From: Mesorhizobium sp. NZP2298
Lineage (GTDB): Bacteria; Pseudomonadota; Alphaproteobacteria; Rhizobiales; Rhizobiaceae
NCBI RefSeq assembly: GCF_013170825.1
Contig: NZ_CP033365.1
Coordinates: 4,538,001-4,602,000, forward strand
Direction of reading: 5' to 3'
DNA length: 64,000 nt
Shown: one piece after another, positions 33,124-42,784 of the stretch
Position numbering within the stretch: the stretch's first letter is position 1
Layout: the number at the start of each line of letters is the position of its first letter
The notes under the pieces: generated by a model
Told to the model about the DNA's origin: nothing
Database searches by the model: none
Seen by the model: the letters and a program-made list of their open reading frames with translations, nothing else
Translations under genes and position numbers: made by a program

Positions 33124-34939
33124 AGACGAACAGGTCGACTTTCTGGAACGTCGTCACGTCGATCAGGCCGACATCGGAAATCCTGAGCTCGGGAATGACC
33201 ACCAGCGCCAAAAGCGAATGCTGCATGTAGGCGTTGTTCAGGGAACAGCCCATCTTTCGCATCGCCTCGGTCAGTTTCTCCGCCTTTGCGGCGACGATCT
33301 CGGCGCGCTCGTCCGACATCAGCCCGGCGATCGGCATTTCGACCAGCGCCAGTTCCTTGCCCTTGGAAAACAGCACGACGCCGCCGCCGACTTCGCCCAG
33401 CCGGTTGACCGCCAGCGCCATGTCCCGCTTGTTGGTGCCGACGCAGATGATGTGATGGGCGTCATGCGCCACGCTCGAGGCCATGGCGCAATCACTCATA
33501 TAGCCGAAACCGGAGACGAAGGCGTTGGTGACGCCGCCCGTGCCCTTGTGGCGCTCGACCAGTGCGATCTGGCAGACGTCGTTGCGGCGATCCATGGCGA
33601 CCAACTCGTCCTCGACCGGTAGATCCGCTTCCAGCGCCCGCGTCGGCGCCTGGTTCTCGATGACGCCGATAACCCGCACTCGCACCTCGTTGGCGCCTTT
33701 GGGGGCGGCGATGTCGAAATCGCCGGCCTTCAGCTTCTTGCCCAACTTGACGGTGTTCTTCGCCGTCTTCGGGTAGTCGTAAGCCGGGATGTCGATGTCG
33801 AGCTTACCGCCCTTGGCCAGCCTGACGCCGCGCGCATAGACCTCGTCGATGGTCATTGCGGCGAGATCGGAGACAATCAGCAGGTCGCCCAACCGCCCCG
33901 GCGCGATCGAACCGATCTCGCGTTCCAGCCGGAAATGCTGGGCGGTGTTGATCGTCGCCATCTGGATCGCCGTCACCGGCTTCAGCCCTTGGCTGATGGC
34001 GTGGCGCACCACCCGATCCATATGACCTTCGTGCACCAGCGTGCCCGAATGGCTGTCGTCGGTGCACAGGATGAAGTTACGCGGATCGATGCCGCTCTCC
34101 GTCACCGCCTTGATCTGAGAGGCGACGTCGTACCAGGCCGAGCCCAGCCGCAGCATGGCCTTCATGCCCTGGCGCACGCGGGCAATGGCGTCCTCGGCGC
34201 GCGTGCCTTCGTGATCGTCCTCGGGGCCGCCGGCGACATAGCCGTGGAACGGCAGGCCGAGATCGCGCGAGGCGTAGTGGCCGCCGACCGTCTTGCCCGC
34301 ATGAACCGTCGCCGCGATCTCGCCCGACATGACAGGATCGTTGGCGGCGACGCCCGGAAAATTCATCACTTCGCCGAGCCCGATAATGTTTTCCCAGGTC
34401 ATCGCTTCCGCGACATCGGCGACCGTCAACTCGGCGCCGGCGTGCTCCAGCCCAGGCGCCGAAGGCACGCAGGACGGCATCTGCACATGCACGTTGATGG
34501 GCATCGCCACCGCCTCGTCATGCATCAGCCGCACGCCGGGCAAGCCGAGCACATTGGCGATCTCGTGCGGATCGATGAACATCGACGTCGTGCCGTGCGG
34601 GATGACGGCGCGGCAGAATTCGGTCACCGTCACCATGCCGCTCTCGACATGCATGTGCGCGTCGCAGAGGCCGGGAACCAGATAGCGCCCGCCGGCATCG
34701 ACCACCTTGGTGCCCTGGCCGATGGCGTGGCTGGCATTCGGCCCACAATAGGCGAAACGGCCGCCGGCGATGGCGATGTCGGTGCCGGCGATGATCTCGC
34801 CCGAGTGAACGTTCACCCAGCGGCCGTTGCGAATGACGAGGTCGGCGGGCTTGCGACCCATGGCAACGTCGACCAGATGCGTCGCCATCTCGGTCCAGGG
34901 CTTGGGTTTCGTCGCACGCACCGCTGGCTTCTTTGCCAT
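33122..34939 (-). CDS. ade: Adenine deaminase
   Basis: 605 aa amidohydrolase-superfamily enzyme converting adenine to hypoxanthine for purine salvage. Signature elements: LVIRNGRWVNVHSGEI, VPGLCDAHMHVESGMVTVTE (HxH metal site), FIDPHEIANVLG, ILCTDDSHSGTLVHEGHMD, and the C-terminal domain with VGTNKRDMALAVNRLGEVGG and GCSLNNAYMQHSLLALVVIP. The length is typical for the Ade family. It is divergent from the outer-membrane protein gene. Confidence 0.95.
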   Translation of the reverse strand: MAKKPAVRATKPKPWTEMATHLVDVAMGRKPADLVIRNGRWVNVHSGEIIAGTDIAIAGGRFAYCGPNASHAIGQGTKVVDAGGRYLVPGLCDAHMHVESGMVTVTEFCRAVIPHGTTSMFIDPHEIANVLGLPGVRLMHDEAVAMPINVHVQMPSCVPSAPGLEHAGAELTVADVAEAMTWENIIGLGEVMNFPGVAANDPVMSGEIAATVHAGKTVGGHYASRDLGLPFHGYVAGGPEDDHEGTRAEDAIARVRQGMKAMLRLGSAWYDVASQIKAVTESGIDPRNFILCTDDSHSGTLVHEGHMDRVVRHAISQGLKPVTAIQMATINTAQHFRLEREIGSIAPGRLGDLLIVSDLAAMTIDEVYARGVRLAKGGKLDIDIPAYDYPKTAKNTVKLGKKLKAGDFDIAAPKGANEVRVRVIGVIENQAPTRALEADLPVEDELVAMDRRNDVCQIALVERHKGTGGVTNAFVSGFGYMSDCAMASSVAHDAHHIICVGTNKRDMALAVNRLGEVGGGVVLFSKGKELALVEMPIAGLMSDERAEIVAAKAEKLTEAMRKMGCSLNNAYMQHSLLALVVIPELRISDVGLIDVTTFQKVDLFV

Positions 34940-35110
34940 GAAGGGACTCCTGTTTGCACGACTGTGCCAAGCCTACCTGGTTTTGACCAGCGCCAAACCG
35001 CGGGTCGGCGAGCCGCACCAGGCTGCAACCAGAAATAGGATTCCGTTTTGTCGTAAATCGGTCTACCCTGCCTGCCAAGGATCTTTCTGGCTCTTCATCC
35101 GGGGAGTTCG

Positions 35111-35776
35111 ATGTATCGCCTAGTGGTCGCAAGCGCCGGTCTTCTTGCCGCCCTGTCCATGCCGGCTTTCGCAGCCGACCCGACAGTCGACGTGCCGATG
35201 GCCGCGCCAGGCTTCGACTGGACCGGATACTACGCCGGCCTGCAGGCAGGCTATGGCTGGGGCCAATCCGACATCTCAGGGACGGAAGGCGAGCCGTTTT
35301 CCGTCTCGCCTGACGTCGATGGCGGTTTCGTCGGCGGGCATGTCGCCGGGCTTTGGCAGTTCGACCAGGCGGTGATCGGCGCGGAAGCCGACCTCAACTA
35401 TTCCGCCGTCGACGGCACGACCGAAGCGGAGCCAGGAAACAATTTCGGCACCGACATCAAATGGTTCGGCTCGGTCAACGCCAAGGCCGGCTACGCCATG
35501 GACAGGGTGCTGGTCTACGGCATAGGCGGCATCGCCTTTGCCGGTATCGAAACCTCGCAAGCCTCGGGCTCCGCCTTCTCCCAGACACGCACGAATGTCG
35601 GCTGGACCGTTGGTGCCGGCGTCGACTATGCGCTGACCGACAAGTTCGTCGTCGGCGCGCAGTATCGCTATTATGATTTCGGCTCCGAGCACTATGGTGG
35701 ATCCGCCGATTTCGTCGGCCGCGACCAGGATACGAAGCTGAACACCGTCGGGATCAATCTCAGCTACAAGTTCTGA
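35111..35776 (+). CDS. Outer-membrane beta-barrel protein, Omp25/Omp31-like
   Basis: 221 aa. A signal peptide (MYRLVVASAGLLAALSMPAF, cleaved after AFA) leads into alternating aromatic beta strands: FDWTGYYAGLQAGYGWGQSD, GHVAGLWQFDQAVIGAEADL and VGAQYRYYDFGSEHYG. It ends LNTVGINLSYKF, the terminal Phe needed for BAM-dependent insertion. The pattern is the rhizobial/Brucella Omp25-Omp31 porin-like family with an eight-stranded barrel. A role in envelope stability is usual for the family. Confidence 0.92.
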   Translation: MYRLVVASAGLLAALSMPAFAADPTVDVPMAAPGFDWTGYYAGLQAGYGWGQSDISGTEGEPFSVSPDVDGGFVGGHVAGLWQFDQAVIGAEADLNYSAVDGTTEAEPGNNFGTDIKWFGSVNAKAGYAMDRVLVYGIGGIAFAGIETSQASGSAFSQTRTNVGWTVGAGVDYALTDKFVVGAQYRYYDFGSEHYGGSADFVGRDQDTKLNTVGINLSYKF

Positions 35777-36058
35777 TCCCTACCGACGCCAATTGGCGCG
35801 CGAAGCCTGTGACGCAGTCAGCAATTTCGACGAGAGGGGCGGCCGGCGCCCCCAGTGGGCGGGGGAATGGGTTGGGCCTGGTAGACGCCGGCCTCGGCGG
35901 ATCAAGTCCACCGCCCAACCACCTTACTCATTGCGCGCGACGCGGATAATTCCGCGATCACACCAGTATCGCCATGCCTCCTCCTCTGGGGTGCGCATTC
36001 AGACAGCTCAAGAACACGACTTGACGGCCTGTGTCTGACATCTGAAAAGGGCGGGCCT

Positions 36059-36144
36059 GCGGACGTGGCGGAATTGGTAGACGCAAGGGACTTAAAATCC
36101 CTCGATCTCTGATCGTACGGGTTCGATTCCCGTCGTCCGCACCA
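36059..36144 (+). tRNA. tRNA-Leu (UAA)
   Basis: Acceptor arms GCGGACG (36059-36065) and CGTCCGC (36134-36140) pair perfectly. The D-arm region GGCGGAATTGGTAGACGC is the Leu class II type. The anticodon stem AGGGA / TCCCT encloses loop CTTAAAA with anticodon TAA (36093-36095). A variable arm follows, then the T arm CGGGTTCGATTCCCG. CCA is encoded (36142-36144). It is 86 bases in all. Confidence 0.97.
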
Positions 36145-36308
36145 CAATGAAATCATGCGACCGTTACAGGTGTCCTACCGCTTGGCCATGTAAGGGTTTT
36201 GTGGCTAGCGGCCTCGGTGATGACGCCATCACCTGGTAGCTACGTCGTCCCGCACAAGCGATAGGCGCTTCGTTTCCGCTGCCTTACGGTGACTTTCTTC
36301 CCTGTTTG

Positions 36309-36620
36309 CTAGATGCGCGTGGTGCCACTCTCTTGGCCACCAATACGTTGCATCGGCGACGGCTGATCGGCGCTTCGGCCATGGTCTGGTCCACGGCCCA
36401 CCTCAATGATTCCAACCAGTGCGCGAACAAACTCGACCATGTCGTTTGCCGTAATGGCTGCCTGGTCAGGACTCTGCCCAATGTGTTCGGCGGCCGCGCA
36501 ACATGACAGGCGGATGAGATCGTAGTGCGGATCCCTTTCATCCTCCGGCAACACAGCCAATTTCATGACTCGGCGATAAATCAACCGCAGCAATTGTTCG
36601 AGAGCTGCTCCGACACTCAT
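36309..36620 (-). CDS. Hypothetical small protein
   Basis: 103 aa from ATG at 36620 (MSVGAALEQLLRLIYRRVMK). It is predicted helical, with CCAAAEHIGQSPDQAAITAN and DMVEFVRALVGIIEVG; the C-terminal 25 residues look disordered. I do not recognise the family. Coding character is moderate. An AT-rich tract with TTAATATATCGTTTATTGCT at 36719-36738 lies upstream and may contain the promoter. Flanking gaps 36145-36308 and 36621-36806 show no genes. Confidence 0.5.
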   Translation of the reverse strand: MSVGAALEQLLRLIYRRVMKLAVLPEDERDPHYDLIRLSCCAAAEHIGQSPDQAAITANDMVEFVRALVGIIEVGRGPDHGRSADQPSPMQRIGGQESGTTRI

Positions 36621-36806
36621 GCACTTGCTCCGCATTGGTCAAGCGTCCCGGCGCTCCAAGGCGCTGGGAACGTCGATGAGGAGGTGTCCCATTCTGTGCC
36701 AAAGGCTGCATCATAGCCATTAATATATCGTTTATTGCTAATATACGCTTCGCGGGAGCGACCCTGTGGTCCCTCGTGAGGCCGTCTGTGGGCGCCAGAA
36801 CACTGG

Positions 36807-37385
36807 TCAAGCCGTCATCGGGTTCAGCTTCAGATGCTGGATCAAAATAATCGTCTTGGCATCGACGATGCGGCCGTCGGCGATGCCGGCCAGCGCCTCG
36901 TCGAGTGGCATTTCCAGAACCTCGATGTCCTCGCCCTCCTCCGGTGCGCCGCCGCCGGCCGAGATACGGTCGGCGGGCGAATAGCGCGCGACGAAGAACC
37001 AGAGCCGCTCGGTGACGCTGCCCGGGCTCATGTAAGGCGAGAACAGCCGTTCCACATGTTGCAGCCGGTAGCCGAGTTCTTCCTCGGCCTCCTTGCGGAT
37101 GGCGGTCTCCGGATCGTTTTCATCGAGCAGCCCGGCACAGGCCTCGATCAGCGGTTCGCGATGACCGGTGACGTAGGCGGGATAGCGGAACTGGCGTACC
37201 AGGAGAACCGTTGAGCGCTGAGGGTCGTATGGCAAGATCACCGCTCCATCGCCGCGATCATAGGTCTGTCGGACCTGCGTCTCCCACTGGCCGTCGCGTC
37301 GGCGGTAATCAAGGACAGTCTTCTTCAGGACAGCCCAGTCGTCGGAGAGGATTTCTTCCGAACGGATGCGGATGCGATCTTCCAT
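36807..37385 (-). CDS. nudK: Nudix hydrolase, GDP-mannose pyrophosphatase NudK-like
   Basis: 192 aa from ATG at 37385 (MEDRIRIR), with GGAG six bases before; two more in-frame ATGs lie at 37388 and 37397. The Nudix box reads GLLDENDPETAIRKEAEEEL, then G, fitting GX5EX7REUXEEXGU with K for the usual R-E spacing. ILPYDPQRSTVLLVRQFRYP and PYMSPGSVTERLWFFVARY are typical of the NudF/NudK (ADP-sugar or GDP-mannose) subgroup. Hydrolysis of nucleotide sugars is expected. Confidence 0.85.
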   Translation of the reverse strand: MEDRIRIRSEEILSDDWAVLKKTVLDYRRRDGQWETQVRQTYDRGDGAVILPYDPQRSTVLLVRQFRYPAYVTGHREPLIEACAGLLDENDPETAIRKEAEEELGYRLQHVERLFSPYMSPGSVTERLWFFVARYSPADRISAGGGAPEEGEDIEVLEMPLDEALAGIADGRIVDAKTIILIQHLKLNPMTA

Positions 37386-37539
37386 CATGATCTCCATGCA
37401 ATGGGGTCGAGGCGTAGCCGCCAACCGGTATTTGCGCAATGCAGGCGAATGGTTCAAAAATACGTTTCACCGTCTCGTGTCTGGCGCGCCCTCGATCCAT
37501 TGCCTAGACAGCTGCTTACCCCTCCTGGAGCCCCTTTTC

Positions 37540-38643
37540 ATGACAACATCGCTTTTCCAGCCAATCACGCTCGACGGCCTCGCCTTCCCCAATCGTATCG
37601 CTGTCGCTCCGATGTGCCAGTATTCCGCCGAGGACGGCTGCGCCAGCGACTGGCATCTCTACCATTGGATGAACCTGGCCATGTCCGGCGCTGGCATGGT
37701 CACGGTGGAGATGACCGATGTCGAGCGGCGCGGGCGGATCACGCATGGCTGCCTCGGGCTTTACTCCGACGACAATGAAGCCGCCGCGCGCCGCACACTG
37801 GACGCCGCCAGGCGCGTGGCCGCTCCGGGCACGAAGTTCGGCACGCAGCTGGCGCACGCCGGCCGCAAGGCCTCGAACCGCAAGCCGTGGGAGGGCGGCG
37901 GGCCGCTGCAGCCAAACGAGGATCCGTGGCAGACCGTATCGGCCTCGGCCATCGCCTACGATACCGGTTGGAATGTGCCGCGCGCGCTCGATGAGGAAGA
38001 GATTCTGCAGCTCATCGAACGGTTCACTCAAGCCGCAAGGCGGGCCGAACGCGCCGGCTTCGACTTCATCGAACTGCATGCCGCGCATGGCTACCTGATC
38101 TTCCAGTTCCTCTCGCCATTGTCCAATCAACGCACCGACCGCTGGGGCGGCTCGTTGGAAAACCGGATGCGCCTTGTCGTCGAAATCGCCAAGGCGGTGA
38201 AGAAAGCGGTTCCGAAGCTGATGCTCGGCGCGCGGTTGTCGGTGAAGGACTGGGTCGATGGCGGCTTCGAAGTCGAGGATGCGATCGAGGTGGCGAAGGC
38301 ACTGAAGGCCGAGGGCGTTGCCTATCTCTGCTGCTCCAGCGGCGGCAATTCGCCGCTGCAGAAATTGCCCACCGGCCCCGGCTATCAGGTGCACCTGGCG
38401 GAAGCGGTGCGCAAGGGGGCCGGCATCCCGACCCGCGCGGTCGGGCTGATCGACGATCCCAAGCAGGCCGAGGCAATTCTCGCCGAGGGCCGCGCCGACA
38501 TGGTGGCGCTGGCGCGCGCCTTCCTTGCCGATCCGCGCTGGGGATGGCGTGCGGCCGCCACATTCCGCGAAAAGATCCATCCGGCACCACAGCTCGCCCG
38601 CTCGGTGACGACGATGGAACACTGGATGAAGGCGGCCGGCTGA
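37540..38643 (+). CDS. Old-yellow-enzyme-family NADH:flavin oxidoreductase (YqjM-like)
   Basis: 367 aa from ATG at 37540; the frame is open upstream but overlaps the divergent nudK start. FMN-binding TIM-barrel protein: LFQPITLDGLAFPNRIAVAP with the short-form active-site region MCQYSAEDG (the Cys is typical of YqjM-type OYEs), QLAHAGRKAS, ELHAAHGYLIFQFLSPLSNQ, and RADMVALARAFLADPRW for phosphate binding. These reduce activated alkenes; the natural substrate is unknown. It converges on the iron alcohol dehydrogenase. Confidence 0.93.
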   Translation: MTTSLFQPITLDGLAFPNRIAVAPMCQYSAEDGCASDWHLYHWMNLAMSGAGMVTVEMTDVERRGRITHGCLGLYSDDNEAAARRTLDAARRVAAPGTKFGTQLAHAGRKASNRKPWEGGGPLQPNEDPWQTVSASAIAYDTGWNVPRALDEEEILQLIERFTQAARRAERAGFDFIELHAAHGYLIFQFLSPLSNQRTDRWGGSLENRMRLVVEIAKAVKKAVPKLMLGARLSVKDWVDGGFEVEDAIEVAKALKAEGVAYLCCSSGGNSPLQKLPTGPGYQVHLAEAVRKGAGIPTRAVGLIDDPKQAEAILAEGRADMVALARAFLADPRWGWRAAATFREKIHPAPQLARSVTTMEHWMKAAG

Positions 38644-38672
38644 CTTGCCTTTGCCGACAGGTGCCTTGCGGG

Positions 38673-39842
38673 CTAGCCTGAGATGGCGGCCCGCAGGATG
38701 GCCCGCAGTTTGTCGCGATCGAGCTTGATCGGGTTGCCGCCGGCACAAGGGTCGCTCTCGCCCATCGTGGCGACGCGTTCCTCGTCGATGTCGGTCAGCC
38801 CGATCCCCGGCAACGTGGCGGGGATGTGCAATCGGACCCGCAGTTCGATTATCCAGTCCACGACTGCTCGAGAATCGTGCGTCGGAAGGTCGAGGAAGCG
38901 CGCTAGCAGGCTGAGCTTCTCTTTCACCACCGGGGCGTTGAATTCGACGACATAGGGCATCAGCACAGCGTTGAGCAGGCCGTGATGGGTGTCATAGAGG
39001 GCTCCGAGCGGATGGGCGAGCGCATGGATCGCGCCAAGGCCCTTCTGCAGGGCCACGCAGCCCATACCGGACGCGATCAGCATCTGCGCACGGGCTTCTA
39101 TGTTCTGCCCATCCTCCACGGCGACCGGAAGCCAGGTCTTGATCAGCCGCAAGGCATTGAGCGCAATGCCTTCGGCCATGGGATGATAGCTCGGCGCGCA
39201 ATAGGCTTCCAGCGCATGCGAGAGCGCGTCCATGCCGGTGGCCGCCGTGATATGGGCGGGCAGTCCGGTGGTCAGCTCCGGGTCCATGAGCACCACATCC
39301 GGCATCATGCGCGGATGGAAGACGATGACCTTGCGCTTCTCAGTCTCGTTGGTGATGACCGAGGCGCGGCCGAGCTCGGAGCCGGTGCCGGCGGTCGTCG
39401 GTATGGCGATGACAGGAACGAGATGGGACGTGTCGGCACGCTTCCAGTTGTCGCCGATATCCTCGAGATCCCACATCGGGATGGATTGCGTCGCCATCAG
39501 CGCGATCGCCTTGGCGGCATCGAGCGCGCTGCCGCCGCCGATGGCGACGACGAGATCGTGCTGGCCCTGCTTCAGAACCGCCACGCCATCGGCGACATTG
39601 CCGCCGGTCGGGTTCGGCTTGACGTTGTGGAAGAAGCAGGTATCCAACCCGCTCCCCTTCAGCACTTCGAGCGTGCGCTGCACCGGAAAGAGCGCCTTCA
39701 GGCCATCATCGGTTACGACCAGCGGCCGCTTCGCGCCGAGTTCGCGAACGATACCGGCCAGTTCGGCGATCCGGCCGTTGCCGAAGCGCACGGAGGTCGG
39801 AAAGCTCCAGTTGCCGGAGACGGCCGGGGTGAAAGCGGTCAT
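38673..39842 (-). CDS. Iron-containing alcohol dehydrogenase
   Basis: 389 aa. NAD-binding and iron-site motifs of the Fe-ADH family are present: VAIGGGSALDAAKAIALMA, PTTAGTGSELGRASVI, ATGMDALSHALEAYCAPSYH and AHPLGALYDTHHGLLNAVLM (the Asp/His metal ligands). It is the last gene of the leftward operon that begins with the glutamine-synthetase-like gene at 45310, 40 bases after the second permease. An aldehyde or amino-alcohol from the imported amine is the likely substrate; this is inferred from context. Confidence 0.93.
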   Translation of the reverse strand: MTAFTPAVSGNWSFPTSVRFGNGRIAELAGIVRELGAKRPLVVTDDGLKALFPVQRTLEVLKGSGLDTCFFHNVKPNPTGGNVADGVAVLKQGQHDLVVAIGGGSALDAAKAIALMATQSIPMWDLEDIGDNWKRADTSHLVPVIAIPTTAGTGSELGRASVITNETEKRKVIVFHPRMMPDVVLMDPELTTGLPAHITAATGMDALSHALEAYCAPSYHPMAEGIALNALRLIKTWLPVAVEDGQNIEARAQMLIASGMGCVALQKGLGAIHALAHPLGALYDTHHGLLNAVLMPYVVEFNAPVVKEKLSLLARFLDLPTHDSRAVVDWIIELRVRLHIPATLPGIGLTDIDEERVATMGESDPCAGGNPIKLDRDKLRAILRAAISG

Positions 39843-39882
39843 GGGATCATTACCTTGAATTGGCTTGGGAATTGGCTTGAGG

Positions 39883-40713
39883 TCAGGCTGTCGCCAGCTT
39901 CTGTCGTTTGAGCGCCCGGCGTCGCAGGAAGTCGACCAGGAAAACCAGGATCAGGGCGGGGATGAAGTTGAGCGTGGCGAGCGCCGGATAGATCGGCGAG
40001 GAGCCGACGGCGATGCCGCTGTAGACGAAGATCGGCAGCGTGCGCGCCGTGCCTGCCAGCGAATAGGAAACGTAGAAATTTCCCCAGGAAAGGAGGAAGG
40101 CAAAGGTCGCGGCTGAAAGAATGCCGGGCCACAACAGCGGGAAAGTGATTTCGCGAAACACCTCCCAGCCGGTGGCGCCGGCATCGCGTGCGGCGTCCTC
40201 CAGCGTCTCGTCGAAGCCATGGACCTGCACGGCCACGATCACCAGCGCGAAGGGGGTGATGTAGACGATGTGGCCGATGATCACCGTCGCCAGCCCGGTC
40301 GAAAAACCCAGCCAGTTGCCGAGCACCGAGAACCACAGCAGCATCACCACGCCGAGCAACAGTTGCGGGAACAGCAACGGCAGGAAGCTGACGGCTCGGA
40401 AGATGTTCTGGAAGCGGAAGCGATAGCGGATCCACGCCACCGCGCCGGCCGAGCCGAGCACCGTGGCAAAGATCGTCGAGATCACCGCGACGATCGCTGA
40501 ATTCGCGACCGCCGTCAGGAAGTCGGGCTTGCGGAACAGTTCGCCATACCATTCGAGCGAGAAACCTTCGATCGGGAAGGTCAGCACGCGGCTGTTGGTG
40601 AAGGAAAACACCACCAGCGTGAGGATCGGCACGTAGAAGAACAGGATCAGCAGCGCCATGGTGCCGACGAGGAAAACGTCGACAACCCTGTCCTTCAGGC
40701 GTTCCGGGATCAT
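39883..40713 (-). CDS. ABC transporter permease, PotC-like
   Basis: 276 aa from ATG at 40713, which overlaps the stop of the upstream permease by four bases. Six membrane segments are suggested, beginning FLVGTMALLILFFYVPILTL. The BPD-transport EAA loop is ETLEDAARDAGATGWEVFRE, which contacts the ATPase. The form is PotC/PotI-type, one of two permeases of a polyamine/opine/HAAT-family importer in the inner membrane. Confidence 0.93.
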   Translation of the reverse strand: MIPERLKDRVVDVFLVGTMALLILFFYVPILTLVVFSFTNSRVLTFPIEGFSLEWYGELFRKPDFLTAVANSAIVAVISTIFATVLGSAGAVAWIRYRFRFQNIFRAVSFLPLLFPQLLLGVVMLLWFSVLGNWLGFSTGLATVIIGHIVYITPFALVIVAVQVHGFDETLEDAARDAGATGWEVFREITFPLLWPGILSAATFAFLLSWGNFYVSYSLAGTARTLPIFVYSGIAVGSSPIYPALATLNFIPALILVFLVDFLRRRALKRQKLATA

Positions 40714-41588
40714 CGGACAGACCTTTCGTGGTTGGCCGATCCACGCATCAGGACAAAGGCAGCGAGCGACAGCGACAGAGCGCCGATGACGATCAGCACC
40801 AGCGTCAGCGCCGCCCCGAGTGGCCAGTTGACCCGCGTCTCGAAGCTTTGGCGGATCAGCTCGGAAGCCAGTGGCGCGGTGCCACCGCCGAGCACCTTCG
40901 GTTCGAGGAAGGCGCCGAGGCTGAGCACGAAGACCAGCACGGCGCCGCAATAGAGCCCGGGACGGGCAAGCGGCAGCGTCACTTCGAAGAATGCGCGCAG
41001 CCGCGATGCGCCGGAATCATAGGCGGCCAGCACCAGGTCTCGGTCGATGCGTACCAGCGACAAATAGATGGTGAACATCGGATAGACGACGAGGCCATAG
41101 ACCATGCCGATCATCGTGCCGGTCGGCGTGAACAGGAGATTGAGCGCTTCGTGGCCGAGGCCGAGATGCGCCAGCAGCCAGTTGGCGACGCCGCTCTTGT
41201 CGAGCACGAGGATCCAGCCGAAGGTTTTCAGCACCGCGTCGGTCAGGAAGGCGAAGATGATCAGGATCTGGATCTGCGCATTGTAGGCCCTGAGCCGCGT
41301 CGCCAGCGCGTAGGCGGCGGGAAAGGCGATGAGCACGCAGACGACCACGCACACCAGCGCCATGGCGACGGTTCGCACCATGATAGTCCAGTAATGCGGC
41401 TTGGAGAACACTTCGGTCCAGACCTTGAGGTCCCAGGTCCAGGACAGGCGATAGAATTGCGTCGTCTGGAACGACAGCACCACCGTCATCAGCAACGGAA
41501 TGATGAAGAACAGCAGCATCACGACCGCGAGCGGCGCCACCGCCGCCACGAGAACCGGATCACCCCAGCGCTTGCTATCGGTCCGCAC
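40710..41588 (-). CDS. ABC transporter permease, PotB-like
   Basis: 292 aa. N-terminal VAAVAPLAVVMLLFFIIPLL starts the first of about six helices. The EAA loop LVLAAYDSGASRLRAFFEVT is present. It belongs to the PotB/PotH type and pairs with the following PotC-like permease, with which it overlaps. Its start lies four bases from the stop of the ATPase gene, so the three are strictly co-transcribed. Confidence 0.93.
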   Translation of the reverse strand: MRTDSKRWGDPVLVAAVAPLAVVMLLFFIIPLLMTVVLSFQTTQFYRLSWTWDLKVWTEVFSKPHYWTIMVRTVAMALVCVVVCVLIAFPAAYALATRLRAYNAQIQILIIFAFLTDAVLKTFGWILVLDKSGVANWLLAHLGLGHEALNLLFTPTGTMIGMVYGLVVYPMFTIYLSLVRIDRDLVLAAYDSGASRLRAFFEVTLPLARPGLYCGAVLVFVLSLGAFLEPKVLGGGTAPLASELIRQSFETRVNWPLGAALTLVLIVIGALSLSLAAFVLMRGSANHERSVR

Positions 41589-41591
41589 GGC

Positions 41592-42737
41592 TCACTCCGA
41601 AAGCAGGAAGCTGCGGGTCGGATGAAAGCCGATCCTGACGCTGTCGGAGACCTTGGCCGGGAGATCGAGCGAGCCGGCGAGATCCATGACCACGGCCTTC
41701 TCCAGGCCGGGGACGCGAACTCGATACTGCGTCGACGAACCCTTGATGAAATACTCCTCGACGGTGCCGTTCAGCACCCATTCGCCGGGTTCAGCCGCGC
41801 CGGTGACGAAACGGATGGTCTCGGGACGAACCAGCAGGGCTGTCGCCCCACTGCCCAGGAAGAGAGAAATCTGCTCCCCAGCGATCACGGCTGCGTTGTC
41901 GCCGACGAGCGGCGAAGTAACCTTTGCGCCATCACCGTCGCGCGAGACGGACACCGGCAAGAAGTTGGTTTCGCCGATGAAGCCGGCGACGAACATGTTG
42001 GCCGGGCGGTAGTAGATATCCGACGGCGTGCCCAGTTGCACGACTTCGCCGGCGCGCATGACGCAGATACGGTCGGCCAGCATCATGGCTTCTTCCAAAT
42101 CGTGGGTAACGAGGACGAAGCTGGTGCCGAGTTCGCGGTGCAGCTTCTTCAGCTCGGCCTGTAGCGATTTCTTCAGCTTGGCGTCGAGCGCGCTCATCGG
42201 CTCGTCGAGCAGAAGCACGCTCGGGCGCGAGATCAGCGCGCGGGCGAGCGCCACGCGCTGCTGTTCGCCGCCGGAAAGCTGGACGGGATAGCGTGTCAGG
42301 TACTCTCGCTTAAGATGCATGAGGTCGAGCATGGCGGCGATGCGCTGGTCCATCTCGGCTTTCGCCACCTTCTGCAGCTTGAGCGGAAAGCCGATATTGT
42401 CCGACACGGTCTTGTGCGGAAACAGCGCCAGCTTCTGGAAGACCATGCGCGTCGGCCGCTTCGCGGCCGGCACGCCCTGCATGTTCCGGCCCTGGATTTC
42501 CAGCACACCGGCGGTCGGGTCCTCGAAACCGGCAAGGATCTTCAGCAGCGTGGTCTTGCCACAACCGGAAGGGCCGACAAGCGCCATGAATTCGCCCGCG
42601 CCGATGTCGAGGGACACGCCATGCAAGGCTCGCATGGAGCCATAGTCCTTGACGATGCCAGACGCATTGATGATTGGCGCGTTGATGATTGCGGTTGTCA
42701 AAAATTCGCCCGCCCTGAATGTGGGTGAAAATATCAT
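41592..42737 (-). CDS. ABC transporter ATP-binding protein, PotA-like
   Basis: 381 aa if it starts at ATG 42737; a TTG at 42701 (LTTAIINAP) is an alternative nearer the conserved domain. Walker A is GPSGCGKTTLL, the signature is QLSGGEQQRVALARAL, Walker B is VLLLDEPMSALD, and the switch His is in VTHDLEEAM. A C-terminal TOBE domain (residues of about 280-370, LLVRPETIRFV) indicates the CUT1/polyamine class. It energises the two permeases downstream. Confidence 0.95.
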   Translation of the reverse strand: MIFSPTFRAGEFLTTAIINAPIINASGIVKDYGSMRALHGVSLDIGAGEFMALVGPSGCGKTTLLKILAGFEDPTAGVLEIQGRNMQGVPAAKRPTRMVFQKLALFPHKTVSDNIGFPLKLQKVAKAEMDQRIAAMLDLMHLKREYLTRYPVQLSGGEQQRVALARALISRPSVLLLDEPMSALDAKLKKSLQAELKKLHRELGTSFVLVTHDLEEAMMLADRICVMRAGEVVQLGTPSDIYYRPANMFVAGFIGETNFLPVSVSRDGDGAKVTSPLVGDNAAVIAGEQISLFLGSGATALLVRPETIRFVTGAAEPGEWVLNGTVEEYFIKGSSTQYRVRVPGLEKAVVMDLAGSLDLPAKVSDSVRIGFHPTRSFLLSE

Positions 42738-42784
42738 GGAGCCCGCGCGCCGTAACGCGCGGGCTTCAATTCAATAAGTGACGT

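Noticed and set aside
34940..35110. Purine riboswitch upstream of adenine deaminase
   Set aside because: No purine-riboswitch core (conserved loop-loop and junction bases) could be found in this gap.
40728..42164. 478-codon open frame opposite the ABC permease and ATPase genes
   Set aside because: The translation is dominated by His, Gln, Asp and Arg, as in antisense of GC-rich coding DNA. The opposite strand encodes clear ABC transporter subunits.
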